64,000 bases of DNA from Hymenobacter fodinae (GTDB lineage: Bacteria; Bacteroidota; Bacteroidia; Cytophagales; Hymenobacteraceae), in contig NZ_SRLA01000001.1 in assembly GCF_004745825.1 (NCBI RefSeq), positions 930,001-994,000 of the forward strand. The letters run 5' to 3'. Shown here piece after piece: positions 22,776-32,347 of the stretch; position 1 is the stretch's first letter; the number at the start of each line of letters is the position of its first letter. The translations under genes and the position numbers were made by a program. The notes under the pieces are model-generated. The model saw only the letters and a program-made list of their open reading frames with translations, searched no databases and was not told the DNA's origin.

Positions 22776-23651
22776 ATGAACTACCTGATCTACCTGGCCT
22801 ACGGCTCTGCAGATATTCGCAACGAAGCTTTCTATAGTATTCTGTCCTACGATCAGGTAGCTCCGAAGCGGCCGGATACGCAGATTTTGATCTATACCGA
22901 CGACGCGGCCTCTTTTCAACAGGTCCTAGGCCACCGGCCCGATATCCAATACCCAGCAGTTGAGCCCATGCAATGGCAGGCATGGCGTGGTGCAGCGAAT
23001 AAGGTGTACCTGCTTAAAGTAGGCGTACTGGAACATGCCGCTATGCATTACCCCGGCAACCTCTTTTTTCTGGACACTGACACTATCTGGCGGCAAGACC
23101 CCGCACCCCTATTCGAGCATATTGCCGCTGGTACCTTCTATATGCACCAGAACGAAGGTCGGCTGATCAGCGGAAACACCCTTAGCCGCAAAGTCTACAA
23201 GCACCTGCGCGGCAGTGAGTGGCCTAGCGGCGGCCATATCATGCGCGTAACACCCGATACCGAGCTATTCAACTCTGGGGTGCTTGCCTTCCGTAGCGAC
23301 AAAGTCTATCTGCTCCGGGAAGTAATGGCGTTGGCCGAACAGCTATATGCTACCTATAATAAGCATATGATGGAGCAACTGGCCTGGAGCCTGCGCTTCG
23401 CGGCGGAGGGGGCTATTGAAGATGTGCCGAATTATCTGTGGCACTATTGGAATTTGAAGGACGCTAGGCCAGTTATCTCCCAAGTAGTAGAGAAGTATGG
23501 CACTCAGCCACAGCTGTTCTTACAGTTTGAACGGCTTGAACTGCCAAAGCTGCACCAGCAGGAACTGGCCTACCGAAACTTACCTGGCTGGCAGCGAACC
23601 CTGCGCAAACTAATGGGTCAGCGTTGGAAAATGCCGGAGCTAACAGTATAA
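22776..23651 (+). CDS. predicted glycosyltransferase (DxD motif)
   Basis: The 291-residue protein has no signal peptide or membrane segment. It starts with a Rossmann-like strand (MNYLIYLAYGSAD), has LIYTDDA, and carries a DxD metal/nucleotide-sugar motif at Asp100-Thr-Asp102 (FLDTDTIW). This is followed by a GT8-like order of motifs (FNSGVLAF near 170). It probably moves a sugar from a nucleotide-sugar to an unknown acceptor in the cytoplasm. A near-consensus TATCTTTA element ends 4 bases before the ATG. It is unrelated in function to rpoC and rpsL on either side. Confidence 0.7.
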   Translation: MNYLIYLAYGSADIRNEAFYSILSYDQVAPKRPDTQILIYTDDAASFQQVLGHRPDIQYPAVEPMQWQAWRGAANKVYLLKVGVLEHAAMHYPGNLFFLDTDTIWRQDPAPLFEHIAAGTFYMHQNEGRLISGNTLSRKVYKHLRGSEWPSGGHIMRVTPDTELFNSGVLAFRSDKVYLLREVMALAEQLYATYNKHMMEQLAWSLRFAAEGAIEDVPNYLWHYWNLKDARPVISQVVEKYGTQPQLFLQFERLELPKLHQQELAYRNLPGWQRTLRKLMGQRWKMPELTV

Positions 23652-23788
23652 GTTGGCGAGAGGGGAGGGGACGGCGCTAGAAAAGCCTCGTTTCACGGCT
23701 TAAACGCTACTGTATGGCTGTCTTTTACCTAGGCTAGTGGCTCAAAAAAGGGCCGTTGGGTTTCCCTAAAATTAACTATTTCAACCTG

Positions 23789-23820
23789 TTTGCTATTTCG
23801 AGGCAACTTCTATACCTTTG
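23789..23820 (+). promoter_or_regulatory. Promoter of the rpsL-rpsG-fusA-rpsJ unit
   Basis: TTTG (23789-23792), a 20-base spacer, then TACCTTTG (23813-23820), 48 bases before the rpsL ATG. Full match to the Bacteroidota promoter. The rest of the 23652-23868 gap shows nothing else I can support. Confidence 0.8.
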
Positions 23821-23868
23821 CAAGCCTAATTTTTGGGAGAGAACCCTCCTTGACAAAACATTCCGTAG

Positions 23869-24297
23869 ATGCCTACCATCAACCAGTTAGTACGAAAAGG
23901 CCGCGAGAAGCTGACGACGAAGTCGAAGTCGCCGGCTCTTGACTCGTGCCCGCAGCGCCGTGGCGTTTGCACCCGTGTGTACACCACCACGCCTAAGAAG
24001 CCGAACTCGGCTATGCGTAAAGTTGCCCGTGTGCGCCTGACCAACGGCAAAGAAGTTAACGCCTACATCCCGGGTGAAGGCCACAACCTGCAGGAGCACA
24101 GCATCGTGCTGATCCGTGGTGGCCGTGTGAAAGACCTTCCCGGTGTGCGTTACCACATCATCCGTGGCGCCCTTGACACCGCCGGCGTAAACGGCCGTCT
24201 GCAGCGTCGTTCCAAGTATGGCGCTAAGCGTCCGAAGCCCGGCCAGGCTGCCGCAGCAGGCAAAGGCGGTAAACCAGCACCCGGCAAGAAAAAGTAA
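23869..24297 (+). CDS. rpsL: 30S ribosomal protein S12
   Basis: The 142-residue protein forms the decoding-centre edge. It has [13 protein letters not shown] (lysines 43-44, the streptomycin-resistance site, wild-type) and [16 protein letters not shown] (also wild-type). The last 18 residues form a basic Gly/Lys/Ala tail ([12 protein letters not shown]) longer than in E. coli. First gene of the str-type operon, behind a strong promoter. Confidence 0.98.
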   Translation: MPTINQLVRKGREKLTTKSKSPALDSCPQRRGVCTRVYTTTPKKPNSAMRKVARVRLTNGKEVNAYIPGEGHNLQEHSIVLIRGGRVKDLPGVRYHIIRGALDTAGVNGRLQRRSKYGAKRPKPGQAAAAGKGGKPAPGKKK

Positions 24298-24303
24298 TTG
24301 AAC

Positions 24304-24369
24304 GAGTGAGGTAGTGCCCAGTGCCGGATAGCACATGGTTCTTATCCCACTGCTCGCTACTTACCACTC
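24304..24369 (+). repeat. Imperfect inverted repeat between rpsL and rpsG
   Basis: GAGTGAGGTAGTG...CAGTG can pair imperfectly with CACTG...CTACTTACCACTC across the whole 84-base gap. There is no T-run, so a terminator is unlikely. It may be a processing element or slippage-prone spacer. Confidence 0.4.
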
Positions 24370-24381
24370 ATTTCTACACAC

Positions 24382-24849
24382 ATGAGAAAGTCAAAACCAA
24401 AGAAGCGCATCCTCCTGCCCGACCCCAAATACAAGGAGACGCTGGTAACCCGTTTCGTAAACTACATGATGTACGACGGGAAAAAAAACCTTGCCTACAC
24501 CATTTTCTACGATGCCTGCGACCTAGTGGAGCAGCGCACCAAAGAGAGCGGCGTGGAGATGTGGCGTAAAGCCCTGAACAACGTGATGCCTACTGTAGAA
24601 GTAAAGAGCCGCCGCGTAGGTGGTGCTACCTTCCAGGTGCCGACCGAAGTTCGCCCCGACCGTCGTATCGCCGTAGGCTCGAAGTGGTTGATTCAATACG
24701 CTCGTCGTCGTGGTGAGAAAACCATGAAAGACAAGCTGGCCGGCGAAATCATTGCCGCTGCTAAAGGTGAAGGTGCTGCCGTTAAGAAAAAGGACGACAC
24801 CCACCGGATGGCCGAAGCCAACAAGGCCTTCTCGCACTTCCGCTTCTAA
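24382..24849 (+). CDS. rpsG: 30S ribosomal protein S7
   Basis: The 155-residue primary assembly protein of the 30S head has the N-terminal [37 protein letters not shown] (the family signature) and the C-terminal [16 protein letters not shown]7 often represses its operon in other bacteria. The 104-base gap to fusA carries no recognisable promoter. Confidence 0.98.
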   Translation: MRKSKPKKRILLPDPKYKETLVTRFVNYMMYDGKKNLAYTIFYDACDLVEQRTKESGVEMWRKALNNVMPTVEVKSRRVGGATFQVPTEVRPDRRIAVGSKWLIQYARRRGEKTMKDKLAGEIIAAAKGEGAAVKKKDDTHRMAEANKAFSHFRF

Positions 24850-24953
24850 TTTAGACAGACAGGGGCTTTAGAAGTTGCTGCTCTGGGAATGAGAAAAGAG
24901 ATTTTCGTGTTCCTCAAGCTCAACTACTGAAGTCCCTACGTCACAAAAAAGCA

Positions 24954-27095
24954 ATGGCTGTAAACAAAGACCTGCAATACCTCCGGAACATTGGGATTAT
25001 GGCGCACATCGACGCCGGTAAGACCACAACCTCGGAGCGCATTCTATACTATACCGGTAAAACCCACAAAATCGGGGAAGTGCACGAAGGTGCTGCCACG
25101 ATGGACTGGATGGAGCAGGAGCAGGAGCGTGGTATCACCATCACGTCGGCTGCTACTACCACGTTCTGGAACTACCCTACCGTACAGGGTGATCCAACGC
25201 CGGAGACCAAGCAATATAAAATCAACCTGATCGATACCCCCGGTCACGTAGACTTCACCGTAGAGGTAGAACGTTCACTGCGTGTTCTGGACGGTGCCGT
25301 GGCTCTGTTCTGCGCCGTTTCGGGCGTAGAGCCTCAGTCGGAGACCGTATGGCGTCAGGCTGACAAATACAAAGTACCGCGCATCTGCTTCGTAAACAAG
25401 ATGGACCGCGCTGGTGCTGACTTCTTCAAGGCTGTTAACGAGATCAAAGAGAAGCTGGGTGCTAACCCCGTTCCGCTGCAGATCCCAATCGGCGCTGAAG
25501 ATACCTTCAAAGGTGTAGTTGACCTGCTGACTGGCAAAGCCATCGTGTGGGACGACGAAACCCAAGGCAAAACCTACAAAGAAGTTCCGGTTCCCGAAGA
25601 CCTCGTGGACACGGTAGCCGAGTGGCGTGAGAAGCTCGTGGAAAGCGTTGCTGAGTACGATGACACCTTGATGGAGAAATTCTTCGAGGATCCGGACAGC
25701 ATCACCCGCGAGGAAATGATGGACGTTATCCGCAAAGCGGTTATCGACATGAAGTTCTCGCCCGTAATGTGCGGTTCGGCGTTCAAAAACAAAGGTGTTC
25801 AGGCTATGCTGGACGCGGTTATGGCTTACTTGCCTTCGCCGCTCGACATGCCTGCTATCATGGGTACCAACCCTGACACTGGCGAAGAAGTGGAGCGTCA
25901 CCCCGACAACGACGAGCCCTTCACTGCTCTGGCGTTTAAAATTGCTACCGACCCATTCGTAGGCCGTCTGTGCTTCTTCCGCTGCTACAGCGGTCAGCTC
26001 GACGCTGGTTCGTACGTGTTTAACAACCGCACTGGCAAGAAGGAGCGTATCTCGCGCCTGATGCAGATGCACTCCAACAAGCAGAATCCCATCGACAAGA
26101 TCCAGGCCGGTGACATTGCTGCTGGTGTTGGTTTCAAAGACATCAAAACTGGTGATACGCTGACCGACGAGAAGTCGCGCGTAGTACTGGAATCGATGTC
26201 CTTCCCTGAGCCCGTTATCGGTTACGCTATTGAGCCCAAAACTCAGGCTGACGTTGATAAAATGGGTATGGCTATTGCCAAGCTCGTGGAAGAAGATCCT
26301 ACTCTGGTGGTACAGACTGACCCCGAGACGGGTCAGACCGTACTGAAAGGTATGGGTGAGCTTCACCTCGAAATCATCATCGACCGTATGCGTCGTGAGT
26401 TCAAGGTGGAAATCAACCAGGGTGCTCCTCAGGTAGCCTACAAAGAGGTTCTCACCAAAACGGTTGAGCACCGCGAGACTTACAAGAAGCAAACGGGTGG
26501 CCGTGGTAAATTCGGTGACATCGTATTCGAACTCGGTCCGAAACTGACCGACCCAGAGAAGCCAGGTCTGGAGTTCGTAAACGACATCACGGGTGGTGTT
26601 ATCCCTCGCGAATTCATCGCTCCGGTTCAGAAAGGCTTCGAAGAAGCCATGAAGAACGGTCCGCTGGCTGGTTTCCCCATTGAAGGCATGCGTGTACGCC
26701 TGTTCTTTGGTTCTTACCACGATGTTGACTCAGACGCTCTGTCGTTCGAACTCGCTGCTCGTGGTGGCTTCCGTGAGGCTGGCAAGCAGGCTGGTCCAAA
26801 ACTGCTCGAGCCGATCATGGCTGTAGAAGTAGTTTCGCCAGACGAATACACGGGTGCTGTAACCGGTGACCTGAACCGTCGTCGGGGTATCATGAAAGGC
26901 ATGGACACGAAAGGTGGTGCTAACGTTATCAAGGCTGACGTTCCGCTGTCGGAGCTGTTCGGCTACGTAACCTCGCTGCGTACCATCTCGTCGGGTCGTG
27001 CTTCGGCTTCGCTCACGTTCTCGCACTACGATCAGGTGCCGCAGAACTTGGCCGACGGCATCATTGCCAAGCAAAAGGGTAACGCCATTCGCTAA
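24954..27095 (+). CDS. fusA: translation elongation factor G
   Basis: The 713-residue GTPase drives translocation and, with RRF, ribosome recycling. It has P-loop AHIDAGKT at 17-24, the [12 protein letters not shown] switch I, DTPGHVDF switch [10 protein letters not shown], and domains III-V ([10 protein letters not shown], then the domain [15 protein letters not shown]). Length is standard. It is co-directional with rpsJ, 21 bases further on. Confidence 0.99.
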   Translation: MAVNKDLQYLRNIGIMAHIDAGKTTTSERILYYTGKTHKIGEVHEGAATMDWMEQEQERGITITSAATTTFWNYPTVQGDPTPETKQYKINLIDTPGHVDFTVEVERSLRVLDGAVALFCAVSGVEPQSETVWRQADKYKVPRICFVNKMDRAGADFFKAVNEIKEKLGANPVPLQIPIGAEDTFKGVVDLLTGKAIVWDDETQGKTYKEVPVPEDLVDTVAEWREKLVESVAEYDDTLMEKFFEDPDSITREEMMDVIRKAVIDMKFSPVMCGSAFKNKGVQAMLDAVMAYLPSPLDMPAIMGTNPDTGEEVERHPDNDEPFTALAFKIATDPFVGRLCFFRCYSGQLDAGSYVFNNRTGKKERISRLMQMHSNKQNPIDKIQAGDIAAGVGFKDIKTGDTLTDEKSRVVLESMSFPEPVIGYAIEPKTQADVDKMGMAIAKLVEEDPTLVVQTDPETGQTVLKGMGELHLEIIIDRMRREFKVEINQGAPQVAYKEVLTKTVEHRETYKKQTGGRGKFGDIVFELGPKLTDPEKPGLEFVNDITGGVIPREFIAPVQKGFEEAMKNGPLAGFPIEGMRVRLFFGSYHDVDSDALSFELAARGGFREAGKQAGPKLLEPIMAVEVVSPDEYTGAVTGDLNRRRGIMKGMDTKGGANVIKADVPLSELFGYVTSLRTISSGRASASLTFSHYDQVPQNLADGIIAKQKGNAIR

Positions 27096-27116
27096 TCCGC
27101 TTTCTCATTAATTGAC

Positions 27117-27422
27117 ATGAACCAGAAAATTCGCATCAAACTGAAATCCTACGACCACAACCTGGTGGACAAATCGTCGGAGAAGATTGTGAAGGCGGTG
27201 AAGGCTACGGGCGCTATCGTAAGCGGTCCTATTCCACTGCCAACCGATAAGGAAAAATTCACCGTTCTTCGTTCGCCCCACGTGAACAAGAAGTCGCGTG
27301 AGCAATTTCAGCTCTGCACCTACAAGCGTCTCGTTGATATTTACTCAACATCGTCGAAGACTGTAGATGCTCTGATGAAGCTGGAGCTACCTAGCGGCGT
27401 AGACGTTGAGATCAAAGTCTGA
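27117..27422 (+). CDS. rpsJ: 30S ribosomal protein S10
   Basis: The 101-residue protein shows [18 protein letters not shown], the loop GPIPLPT and the [11 protein letters not shown] signature. S10 belongs to the 30S head and also acts as the NusE antitermination factor. It is normally the first gene of the S10 operon. Here it ends the str unit, with its own terminator, and an O-antigen-ligase-like gene separates it from rplC. Confidence 0.98.
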   Translation: MNQKIRIKLKSYDHNLVDKSSEKIVKAVKATGAIVSGPIPLPTDKEKFTVLRSPHVNKKSREQFQLCTYKRLVDIYSTSSKTVDALMKLELPSGVDVEIKV

Positions 27423-27449
27423 GGACTGATTTCCCTAGCTAATTAGGAA

Positions 27450-27494
27450 CAACACCCCATCGATTCTTCGGATTCGGTGGGGTGTTTTCGTTTT
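27450..27494 (+). terminator. rpsJ terminator
   Basis: AACACCCCA (27451-27459) pairs with TGGGGTGTT (27478-27486) and is followed by TTCGTTTT. It lies 28 bases after the rpsJ stop and cuts the str/S10 region in two. Confidence 0.92.
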
Positions 27495-27522
27495 AATAGG
27501 TGCAACTTGTGCCGTAAGATGT

Positions 27523-27550
27523 AAGCTCTACCGTATGATAGAGCTTTTGA
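27523..27550 (+). terminator. Weak hairpin upstream of the inserted ligase-like gene
   Basis: AAGCTCTA pairs with TAGAGCTT around an 8-base loop and is followed by TTGA. It may be a second weak terminator or part of the leader of the gene at 27596. Confidence 0.45.
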
Positions 27551-27595
27551 CAGCGGTAACTTACTTACAGGTCCGCTCATTCCGTACTCGCTTGC

Positions 27596-28882
27596 ATGCC
27601 CTCCTCACTCAGTTCACAACTGACTATCCCACGAATACTAACGGCTAGCACCGTTTTTTGCGCGTGCATTATTGTAGGCCTCTTTACGAGCACTTTCTTT
27701 CGTATCCTGCCAAGTATTGGCATAGTTGGGGTACTGTTATGTGGCCTAGTATCCTTTGTTCTGCACCGCGATGCATATACTCGTAGCAGTAAATCCGTCT
27801 ACCTGCCCTTTGTGCTTATTTATGGGATACATGCTGCATCAGGCTTACTGACTAACAGTGCCAACCTACGGGAATATGAACGGGATATTGTGCTGCAGCT
27901 TCCTTTCCTAGCGTTGCCTATTGGCTTCTGGTTATTGCCTCCAATTCCAACCCGACAGCTCCGTTTGCTGTGGTATCTACTAATTGTAGTAACGGTAATT
28001 AGCGCCGCTGTTAGCACAGGAAACTACTTGCTGCACGTTGACGAAATCAATGAGCTTTATCTACGTTCCAAGGTAATGCCCACTGAGCCCGATCATATAC
28101 GATTCAGCCTCATTGTAACCCTTGCTATTGCAGTGGGAGCCGCCTTGCTAGGGCAGGAAAAGATTGAGCCAGGTGCCCGCTTCTGGTTGCGGATGGCAAT
28201 CATAGGATTAGCTCTGTACCAGCATCTGTTAGCTGTTCGAAGTGGCCTAGTAACGTTTTATGTGCTAGGAGGCTTTGCTTTACTTTGGCTGATACTTTAC
28301 AGGAAGCAATACAAAAGAGCAACAGGCCTAGCCGCTGCGTTGGTATTGCTGCCGCTATTTAGCTACATCTGCTTCCCAACCTTCAGAAATAAATCGGCTA
28401 ATACTAGGGAGGATGTAGGCAGAGTTGACCATACCGCATCGGCTAATAACTACTCCCTAGTTGGTCGGGTTTACTCTTACAAAGTAGCTCTCAAAGTGGT
28501 AGAGGAGAACCCCTGGTTTGGAGTTGGCAAAGCAGACATGGAGCAGGAGCTAGCTCAGCATTATAAGCGAGAGTTTCCTAACATTCAGCCAGAGGCCTAC
28601 ATTCTACCGCACAACCAATTCTTATTTACCACTGTGGCCCTCGGGTGTGTGGGGGTTGTTCTGTTCATAATAGGTTTTTACTATCCAGGCATTACTAGTG
28701 GGACTCGCTACGCACCGCTACTGCTAACGCAGTATATAATTGTTACTATATCGTTTTTGGTTGAATACACCATTGAGACACAAATTGGAATAGCCTTTTC
28801 TCTTTTCTTCCTGCTGCTAGCATTGGAAGGAGCAAAAGGAGAAAACAGTGAATATGAGGGAGGGCTTTGGCGACCATGCTAA
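27596..28882 (+). CDS. O-antigen ligase family membrane protein
   Basis: The 428-residue polytopic membrane protein has about ten hydrophobic segments. Between the late helices lies a large loop with SLVGRVYSYKVAL, NPWFGVGKAD and PHNQFLF, typical of Wzy/WaaL ligases and polymerases that transfer undecaprenyl-linked glycans. It is the paralogue of the partial gene at 1-815. It sits between rpsJ and rplC, where bacteria usually have no gene, and starts 102 bases after the rpsJ terminator. Codon use is less optimised and more AT-rich than in the ribosomal genes, and it carries three CTAGGCC-type motifs that the ribosomal neighbours lack. Substrate unknown. Confidence 0.85.
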   Translation: MPSSLSSQLTIPRILTASTVFCACIIVGLFTSTFFRILPSIGIVGVLLCGLVSFVLHRDAYTRSSKSVYLPFVLIYGIHAASGLLTNSANLREYERDIVLQLPFLALPIGFWLLPPIPTRQLRLLWYLLIVVTVISAAVSTGNYLLHVDEINELYLRSKVMPTEPDHIRFSLIVTLAIAVGAALLGQEKIEPGARFWLRMAIIGLALYQHLLAVRSGLVTFYVLGGFALLWLILYRKQYKRATGLAAALVLLPLFSYICFPTFRNKSANTREDVGRVDHTASANNYSLVGRVYSYKVALKVVEENPWFGVGKADMEQELAQHYKREFPNIQPEAYILPHNQFLFTTVALGCVGVVLFIIGFYYPGITSGTRYAPLLLTQYIIVTISFLVEYTIETQIGIAFSLFFLLLALEGAKGENSEYEGGLWRPC

Positions 28883-29080
28883 TAGGATTGCACTTTTCCG
28901 GAGCAGTAAACCAGAGTCAGCTTGCAGGTGTACTGCTTTCAGTTACAACTGGGAGGTACAGGTAGGAGCGGAGGACAATAGAAAGTCACTGATTACCAGA
29001 AAGACTAGTGCTGAACTAGGCTAACTCCGTGACGCTGAAAATATTTCGGAAGGTAGGTAGCTTATCACAGAACAATTTCC

Positions 29081-29088
29081 TAGCTTTG
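29081..29088 (+). promoter_or_regulatory. -7 element of the rplC (S10 remainder) promoter
   Basis: TAGCTTTG matches TAnnTTTG, 66 bases before the rplC ATG, and restarts transcription after the inserted gene. The -33 part is not clear. Confidence 0.65.
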
Positions 29089-29100
29089 CACTCCATTTCC

Positions 29101-29123
29101 GAAAACGCCACTTGGGCGTTTTC
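29101..29123 (+). promoter_or_regulatory. Hairpin at the 5' end of the rplC leader
   Basis: GAAAACGCC pairs perfectly with GGCGTTTTC around ACTTG, followed by a T-rich stretch (TGTCTTTTTC). It begins about where the transcript from the TAGCTTTG promoter should start. It may be an attenuator or the binding site of a ribosomal protein. The role is inferred. Confidence 0.65.
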
Positions 29124-29153
29124 AACTGTGTCTTTTTCTAAAACCCCAATCGA

Positions 29154-29774
29154 ATGCCTGGCATCATCGGTAAAAAAATCGGTATGACAAGCCTCTTCAC
29201 TCCGGACGGGAAGAACATTCCCTGCACGCTCATTGAAGCGGGTCCGTGCGTAGTGACGCAGGTTAAGACCATCGAAACGGACGGCTACACTGCCATCCAG
29301 CTCGGCTACGGCGAGAAAAAAGCAAAGAACACCACCAAAGCACTGGCTGGTCACTTCGCTAAAGCCGGAACCACTCCCAAGAAAAAACTCGTTGAGTTCC
29401 GTACCGACGAGGTTGCCAATTTCGCCGCTGGCGCCACCATCGACGCTACCCTCTTCGAGGAAGGCGAATTCGTTGACGTGGTTGGTACCTCAAAAGGAAA
29501 AGGTTTCCAGGGCGTTGTAAAGCGCTACAACTTTGCTGGTGTTGGCGGCCAGACTCACGGTCAGCACAACCGCCTGCGTCACCCCGGTTCTATCGGTGCT
29601 TGCTCATGGCCTTCACGCGTATTCAAAGGAATGCGTATGGGTGGCCGCATGGGTAACGACCGTGTGAAAGTGCAGAACCTAAAGGTAATGCGCATTGTAG
29701 CCGACAAAAACCTCATCCTGGTGAGCGGCTCGGTTCCCGGTGCCAAGAACTCTTTCGTGGTCCTGGAAAAATAA
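29154..29774 (+). CDS. rplC: 50S ribosomal protein L3
   Basis: The 206-residue protein reaches the peptidyl-transferase centre. It starts [20 protein letters not shown] and has the loop [32 protein letters not shown], whose Gln is the usual methylation site (visible here in HGQ). Start is clear from the conserved N-terminus. First gene of the S10 remainder. Confidence 0.98.
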   Translation: MPGIIGKKIGMTSLFTPDGKNIPCTLIEAGPCVVTQVKTIETDGYTAIQLGYGEKKAKNTTKALAGHFAKAGTTPKKKLVEFRTDEVANFAAGATIDATLFEEGEFVDVVGTSKGKGFQGVVKRYNFAGVGGQTHGQHNRLRHPGSIGACSWPSRVFKGMRMGGRMGNDRVKVQNLKVMRIVADKNLILVSGSVPGAKNSFVVLEK

Positions 29775-29782
29775 CCTAGCAA

Positions 29783-30421
29783 ATGGAACTGTCAGTATAT
29801 AACATCAAAGGCGAAGACACTGGCCGCAAGGTTACCCTGTCTGACGCCATCTTCGGTCTGGAGCCGAACGAGCACGTGATGTACCTCGACGTGAAGCAGT
29901 ACTTGGCCAACCAGCGCCAGGGTACGCACAAGTCGAAGCAGCGCAACGAAGTGCACGGCACTACCAAGAAACTCAAGAAGCAAAAAGGCACCGGTGGTGC
30001 TCGAGCCGGCTCTATGAAGTCGGGTGTATTCGTAGGTGGTGGCCGTATGTTCGGTCCTCAGCCCCGCGACTACGGCTTCAAGCTGAACAAAAAAACCAAG
30101 CGTCTTGCTCGTCTGTCGGCTCTTTCTAGCCTCGCTAAGGATGGCAAAGTAGCGCTGGTGGAAAACATCACGCTGTCGGCCCCCAAGACCAAGGATTTCC
30201 TAGACATCCTGAACGGTCTGAAGCTAAACAACGGCAAGAAGACGCTGCTCGTAACGGGCGCAGTTGATAAAAACGTGGTGCTGTCGGCCCGCAACATCCA
30301 GAAAGTGAGCGTGGCTACTCCCGTAGCGTTGAACACCCACGATCTGCTGAACACTGACACGCTGCTGCTGTCGGAGGATGGCCTGACGGCATTGGAACAA
30401 CTCTATACCACTGCTGAGTAA
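29783..30421 (+). CDS. rplD: 50S ribosomal protein L4
   Basis: The 212-residue exit-tunnel protein has the basic tunnel loop (HGTTKKLKKQKGTGGARAGS) with the GTGGAR motif, then GGRMFGPQPRDYGFKLNKK. In E. coli L4 represses the S10 operon through the leader. Here the candidate leader would be that of rplC. Its stop codon overlaps the start of rplW by one base. Confidence 0.98.
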   Translation: MELSVYNIKGEDTGRKVTLSDAIFGLEPNEHVMYLDVKQYLANQRQGTHKSKQRNEVHGTTKKLKKQKGTGGARAGSMKSGVFVGGGRMFGPQPRDYGFKLNKKTKRLARLSALSSLAKDGKVALVENITLSAPKTKDFLDILNGLKLNNGKKTLLVTGAVDKNVVLSARNIQKVSVATPVALNTHDLLNTDTLLLSEDGLTALEQLYTTAE

Positions 30422-30708
30422 TGAGCATCCTGAAGAAGCCCATCGTGACCGAGAAGGCCACGGCTCTGAACGAAAAAGGCCAGTATGCCTTTGAAGTAGC
30501 TATTGACGCTAACAAGGTTCAGATCAAAAAAGAAATTGAGCAACTGTACGGGGTAACGGTAACGGGCATCAGCACCATCCGCACCATCGGCAAGCTGAAA
30601 TCTAAGTTCACGAAAGGCGGGGCAGTTTCCGGCCGTCGTGCTCACGGCAAACGCGCCGTGGTAACCGTGAAAGAAGGCGACGTTATCGACTTCTACAGCG
30701 GCCTGTAA
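30421..30708 (+). CDS. rplW: 50S ribosomal protein L23
   Basis: The 95-residue protein sits at the tunnel exit, where trigger factor and SRP dock. It shows KKPIVTEKATALNEKGQYAFEV and VNTI-like ISTIRTIGKLK, and is of normal length. It overlaps rplD by one base (translational coupling). Confidence 0.97.
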   Translation: MSILKKPIVTEKATALNEKGQYAFEVAIDANKVQIKKEIEQLYGVTVTGISTIRTIGKLKSKFTKGGAVSGRRAHGKRAVVTVKEGDVIDFYSGL

Positions 30709-30747
30709 GCCCGCCTTTTCGCAAAGAGCATTTTCTAAGCTAGAGTA

Positions 30748-31575
30748 ATGGCACTCAAAAAACTAAGACCAACATCACCGGGTCAGCGCTTCCGCATTGC
30801 ACCGGCCTTCGACGAGATTACTGCGTCGACGCCGGAGAAGTCGCTGTTGGCACCCATGAAAAACTCCGGTGGCCGTAACAACTCGGGCAAAATGTCCAAT
30901 CGCTACATCGGTGGTGGACATAAAGCCAAGTATCGTATCATCGACTTCAAGCGTGACAAAGCTGGTGTTCCAGCCACGGTGAAGACGATTGAGTACGACC
31001 CTAACCGCACGGCTCGTATTGCTCTTCTGAGCTACGCCGATGGTGAAAAGCGCTACATTATTGCTCCTGCCGGTGTAACCGTAGGTGCAACTGTAGTGTC
31101 GGGTACGGGTGTGGCCCCGGAAGTAGGCAATGCCCTTCCCCTCCGCGAGATTCCGCTGGGAACTATCGTTCACAACATCGAGTTAATGCCCGGCAACGGT
31201 GCAGCTATGGCTCGGTCGGCTGGAACGTACGCTCAGTTGGTAGCCCGCGAAGACAAATATGCCACCCTGAAACTGCCTTCCGGCGAGATGCGCATGGTAC
31301 TCGTTACCTGCATGGCTACGGTTGGTACTGTGTCGAATGGTGACCACATGAACGTACGTCTCGGCAAAGCCGGTCGTAATCGCTGGTTGGGTCGTCGTCC
31401 ACGTGTTCGTGGTGTTGCAATGAACCCTGTCGATCACCCCATGGGTGGTGGTGAAGGTAAGTCGTCGGGTGGTCACCCACGCAGCCGTAACGGCATCTTC
31501 GCTAAAGGTCAGAAGACCCGCAACAAGAACAAGTACTCCGAGCAGCTCATCGTTAACCGTAAAGGCAAGAAGTAA
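30748..31575 (+). CDS. rplB: 50S ribosomal protein L2
   Basis: The 275-residue protein is essential for subunit joining and peptidyl transfer. It contains [22 protein letters not shown], the domain-bridging [11 protein letters not shown], and the C-terminal [26 protein letters not shown] signature with the conserved His. It follows rplW by 39 bases. Confidence 0.98.
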   Translation: MALKKLRPTSPGQRFRIAPAFDEITASTPEKSLLAPMKNSGGRNNSGKMSNRYIGGGHKAKYRIIDFKRDKAGVPATVKTIEYDPNRTARIALLSYADGEKRYIIAPAGVTVGATVVSGTGVAPEVGNALPLREIPLGTIVHNIELMPGNGAAMARSAGTYAQLVAREDKYATLKLPSGEMRMVLVTCMATVGTVSNGDHMNVRLGKAGRNRWLGRRPRVRGVAMNPVDHPMGGGEGKSSGGHPRSRNGIFAKGQKTRNKNKYSEQLIVNRKGKK

Positions 31576-31578
31576 TCA

Positions 31579-31857
31579 ATGGCACGTTCACTAAAAAAAG
31601 GGCCGTACATTGACTTCCGGCTCGAGAAGAAAGTAACGGCAATGGAAGAAACCGGCAAAAAGTCGGTGGTGAAGACTTGGTCTCGCCGCTCGATGATTTC
31701 TCCGGACTTCGTAGGCCACACCTTCGCCGTTCACAACGGCAATAAGTTCATCCCGGTATATGTGACGGAGAACATGGTAGGACACAAACTCGGTGAGTTT
31801 GCCCCGACCCGTAACTTCCGCGGCCACATTGCCAAGAAAGATAAAGGCAAGCGCTAA
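31579..31857 (+). CDS. rpsS: 30S ribosomal protein S19
   Basis: The 92-residue 30S head protein has [19 protein letters not shown], then [22 protein letters not shown] and the C-terminal [14 protein letters not shown]. It starts 3 bases after the rplB stop. Confidence 0.98.
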   Translation: MARSLKKGPYIDFRLEKKVTAMEETGKKSVVKTWSRRSMISPDFVGHTFAVHNGNKFIPVYVTENMVGHKLGEFAPTRNFRGHIAKKDKGKR

Positions 31858-31859
31858 GA

Positions 31860-32342
31860 ATGGAAGCAGTAGCTAAACTCCGTAACGTGCCTACCTCGCC
31901 GCGCAAGATGCGCTTGGTAGCCAACCTGGTGCGCGGTCAGAAAGTGACCCGTGCTCTCGGCCTGCTGAAGTTCGAGGCTAACTCGGGCGCTGCTCGTATC
32001 GAAAAGCTGCTCCTGTCGGCTCTGGCCAACTGGCAGCAGAAAAACGAAGACGAGCGTATCGAAGATGCGAACCTATACATCAAAGAGATTTTCGTGGATG
32101 AAGGTCGCCAGTTGAAGCGTCTGCGCCCCGCCCCCCAGGGCCGTGGTCACCGCATCCGCAAGCGCAGCAACCACGTGACGCTGGTAATTGATTCAAAAGT
32201 AGCACCGCTGGGCAGCAAAGCTGCCGCTCTGCAAGCTGCTGAGACCAAGCCCGCCGCCACCACCGCCGAAGCTGCTCCGAAAAAGACTCGTCGTAGCTCC
32301 GCTAAGAAATCCACTGAAACCACGGCAGAAGCCACCGCATAA
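31860..32342 (+). CDS. rplV: 50S ribosomal protein L22 with C-terminal extension
   Basis: The L22 core (about residues 1-115) contains [20 protein letters not shown] and the tunnel loop [22 protein letters not shown]. The last 45 residues are an Ala/Lys/Thr-rich low-complexity tail, absent from E. coli L22. The tail would project from the solvent side of the tunnel exit. It starts 2 bases after rpsS. Confidence 0.96.
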   Translation: MEAVAKLRNVPTSPRKMRLVANLVRGQKVTRALGLLKFEANSGAARIEKLLLSALANWQQKNEDERIEDANLYIKEIFVDEGRQLKRLRPAPQGRGHRIRKRSNHVTLVIDSKVAPLGSKAAALQAAETKPAATTAEAAPKKTRRSSAKKSTETTAEATA

Positions 32343-32347
32343 GCACT

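Larger units (their letters stand above)
28883..29153 (+). other. Gap between the ligase-like gene and rplC
   Basis: This 271-base stretch contains no coding frame I can support. Its first 190 bases show no clear structure. The last part holds a promoter element and a hairpin that together look like the rplC leader, listed separately. Confidence 0.6.

Noticed and set aside
25275..26720. 481-codon open frame antisense to fusA
   Set aside because: It lies wholly inside the EF-G gene on the opposite strand; the protein is His/Arg/Val-rich, without domains, and is explained by the strong codon bias of fusA. The same applies to antisense frames within tuf, rpoB and rpoC.
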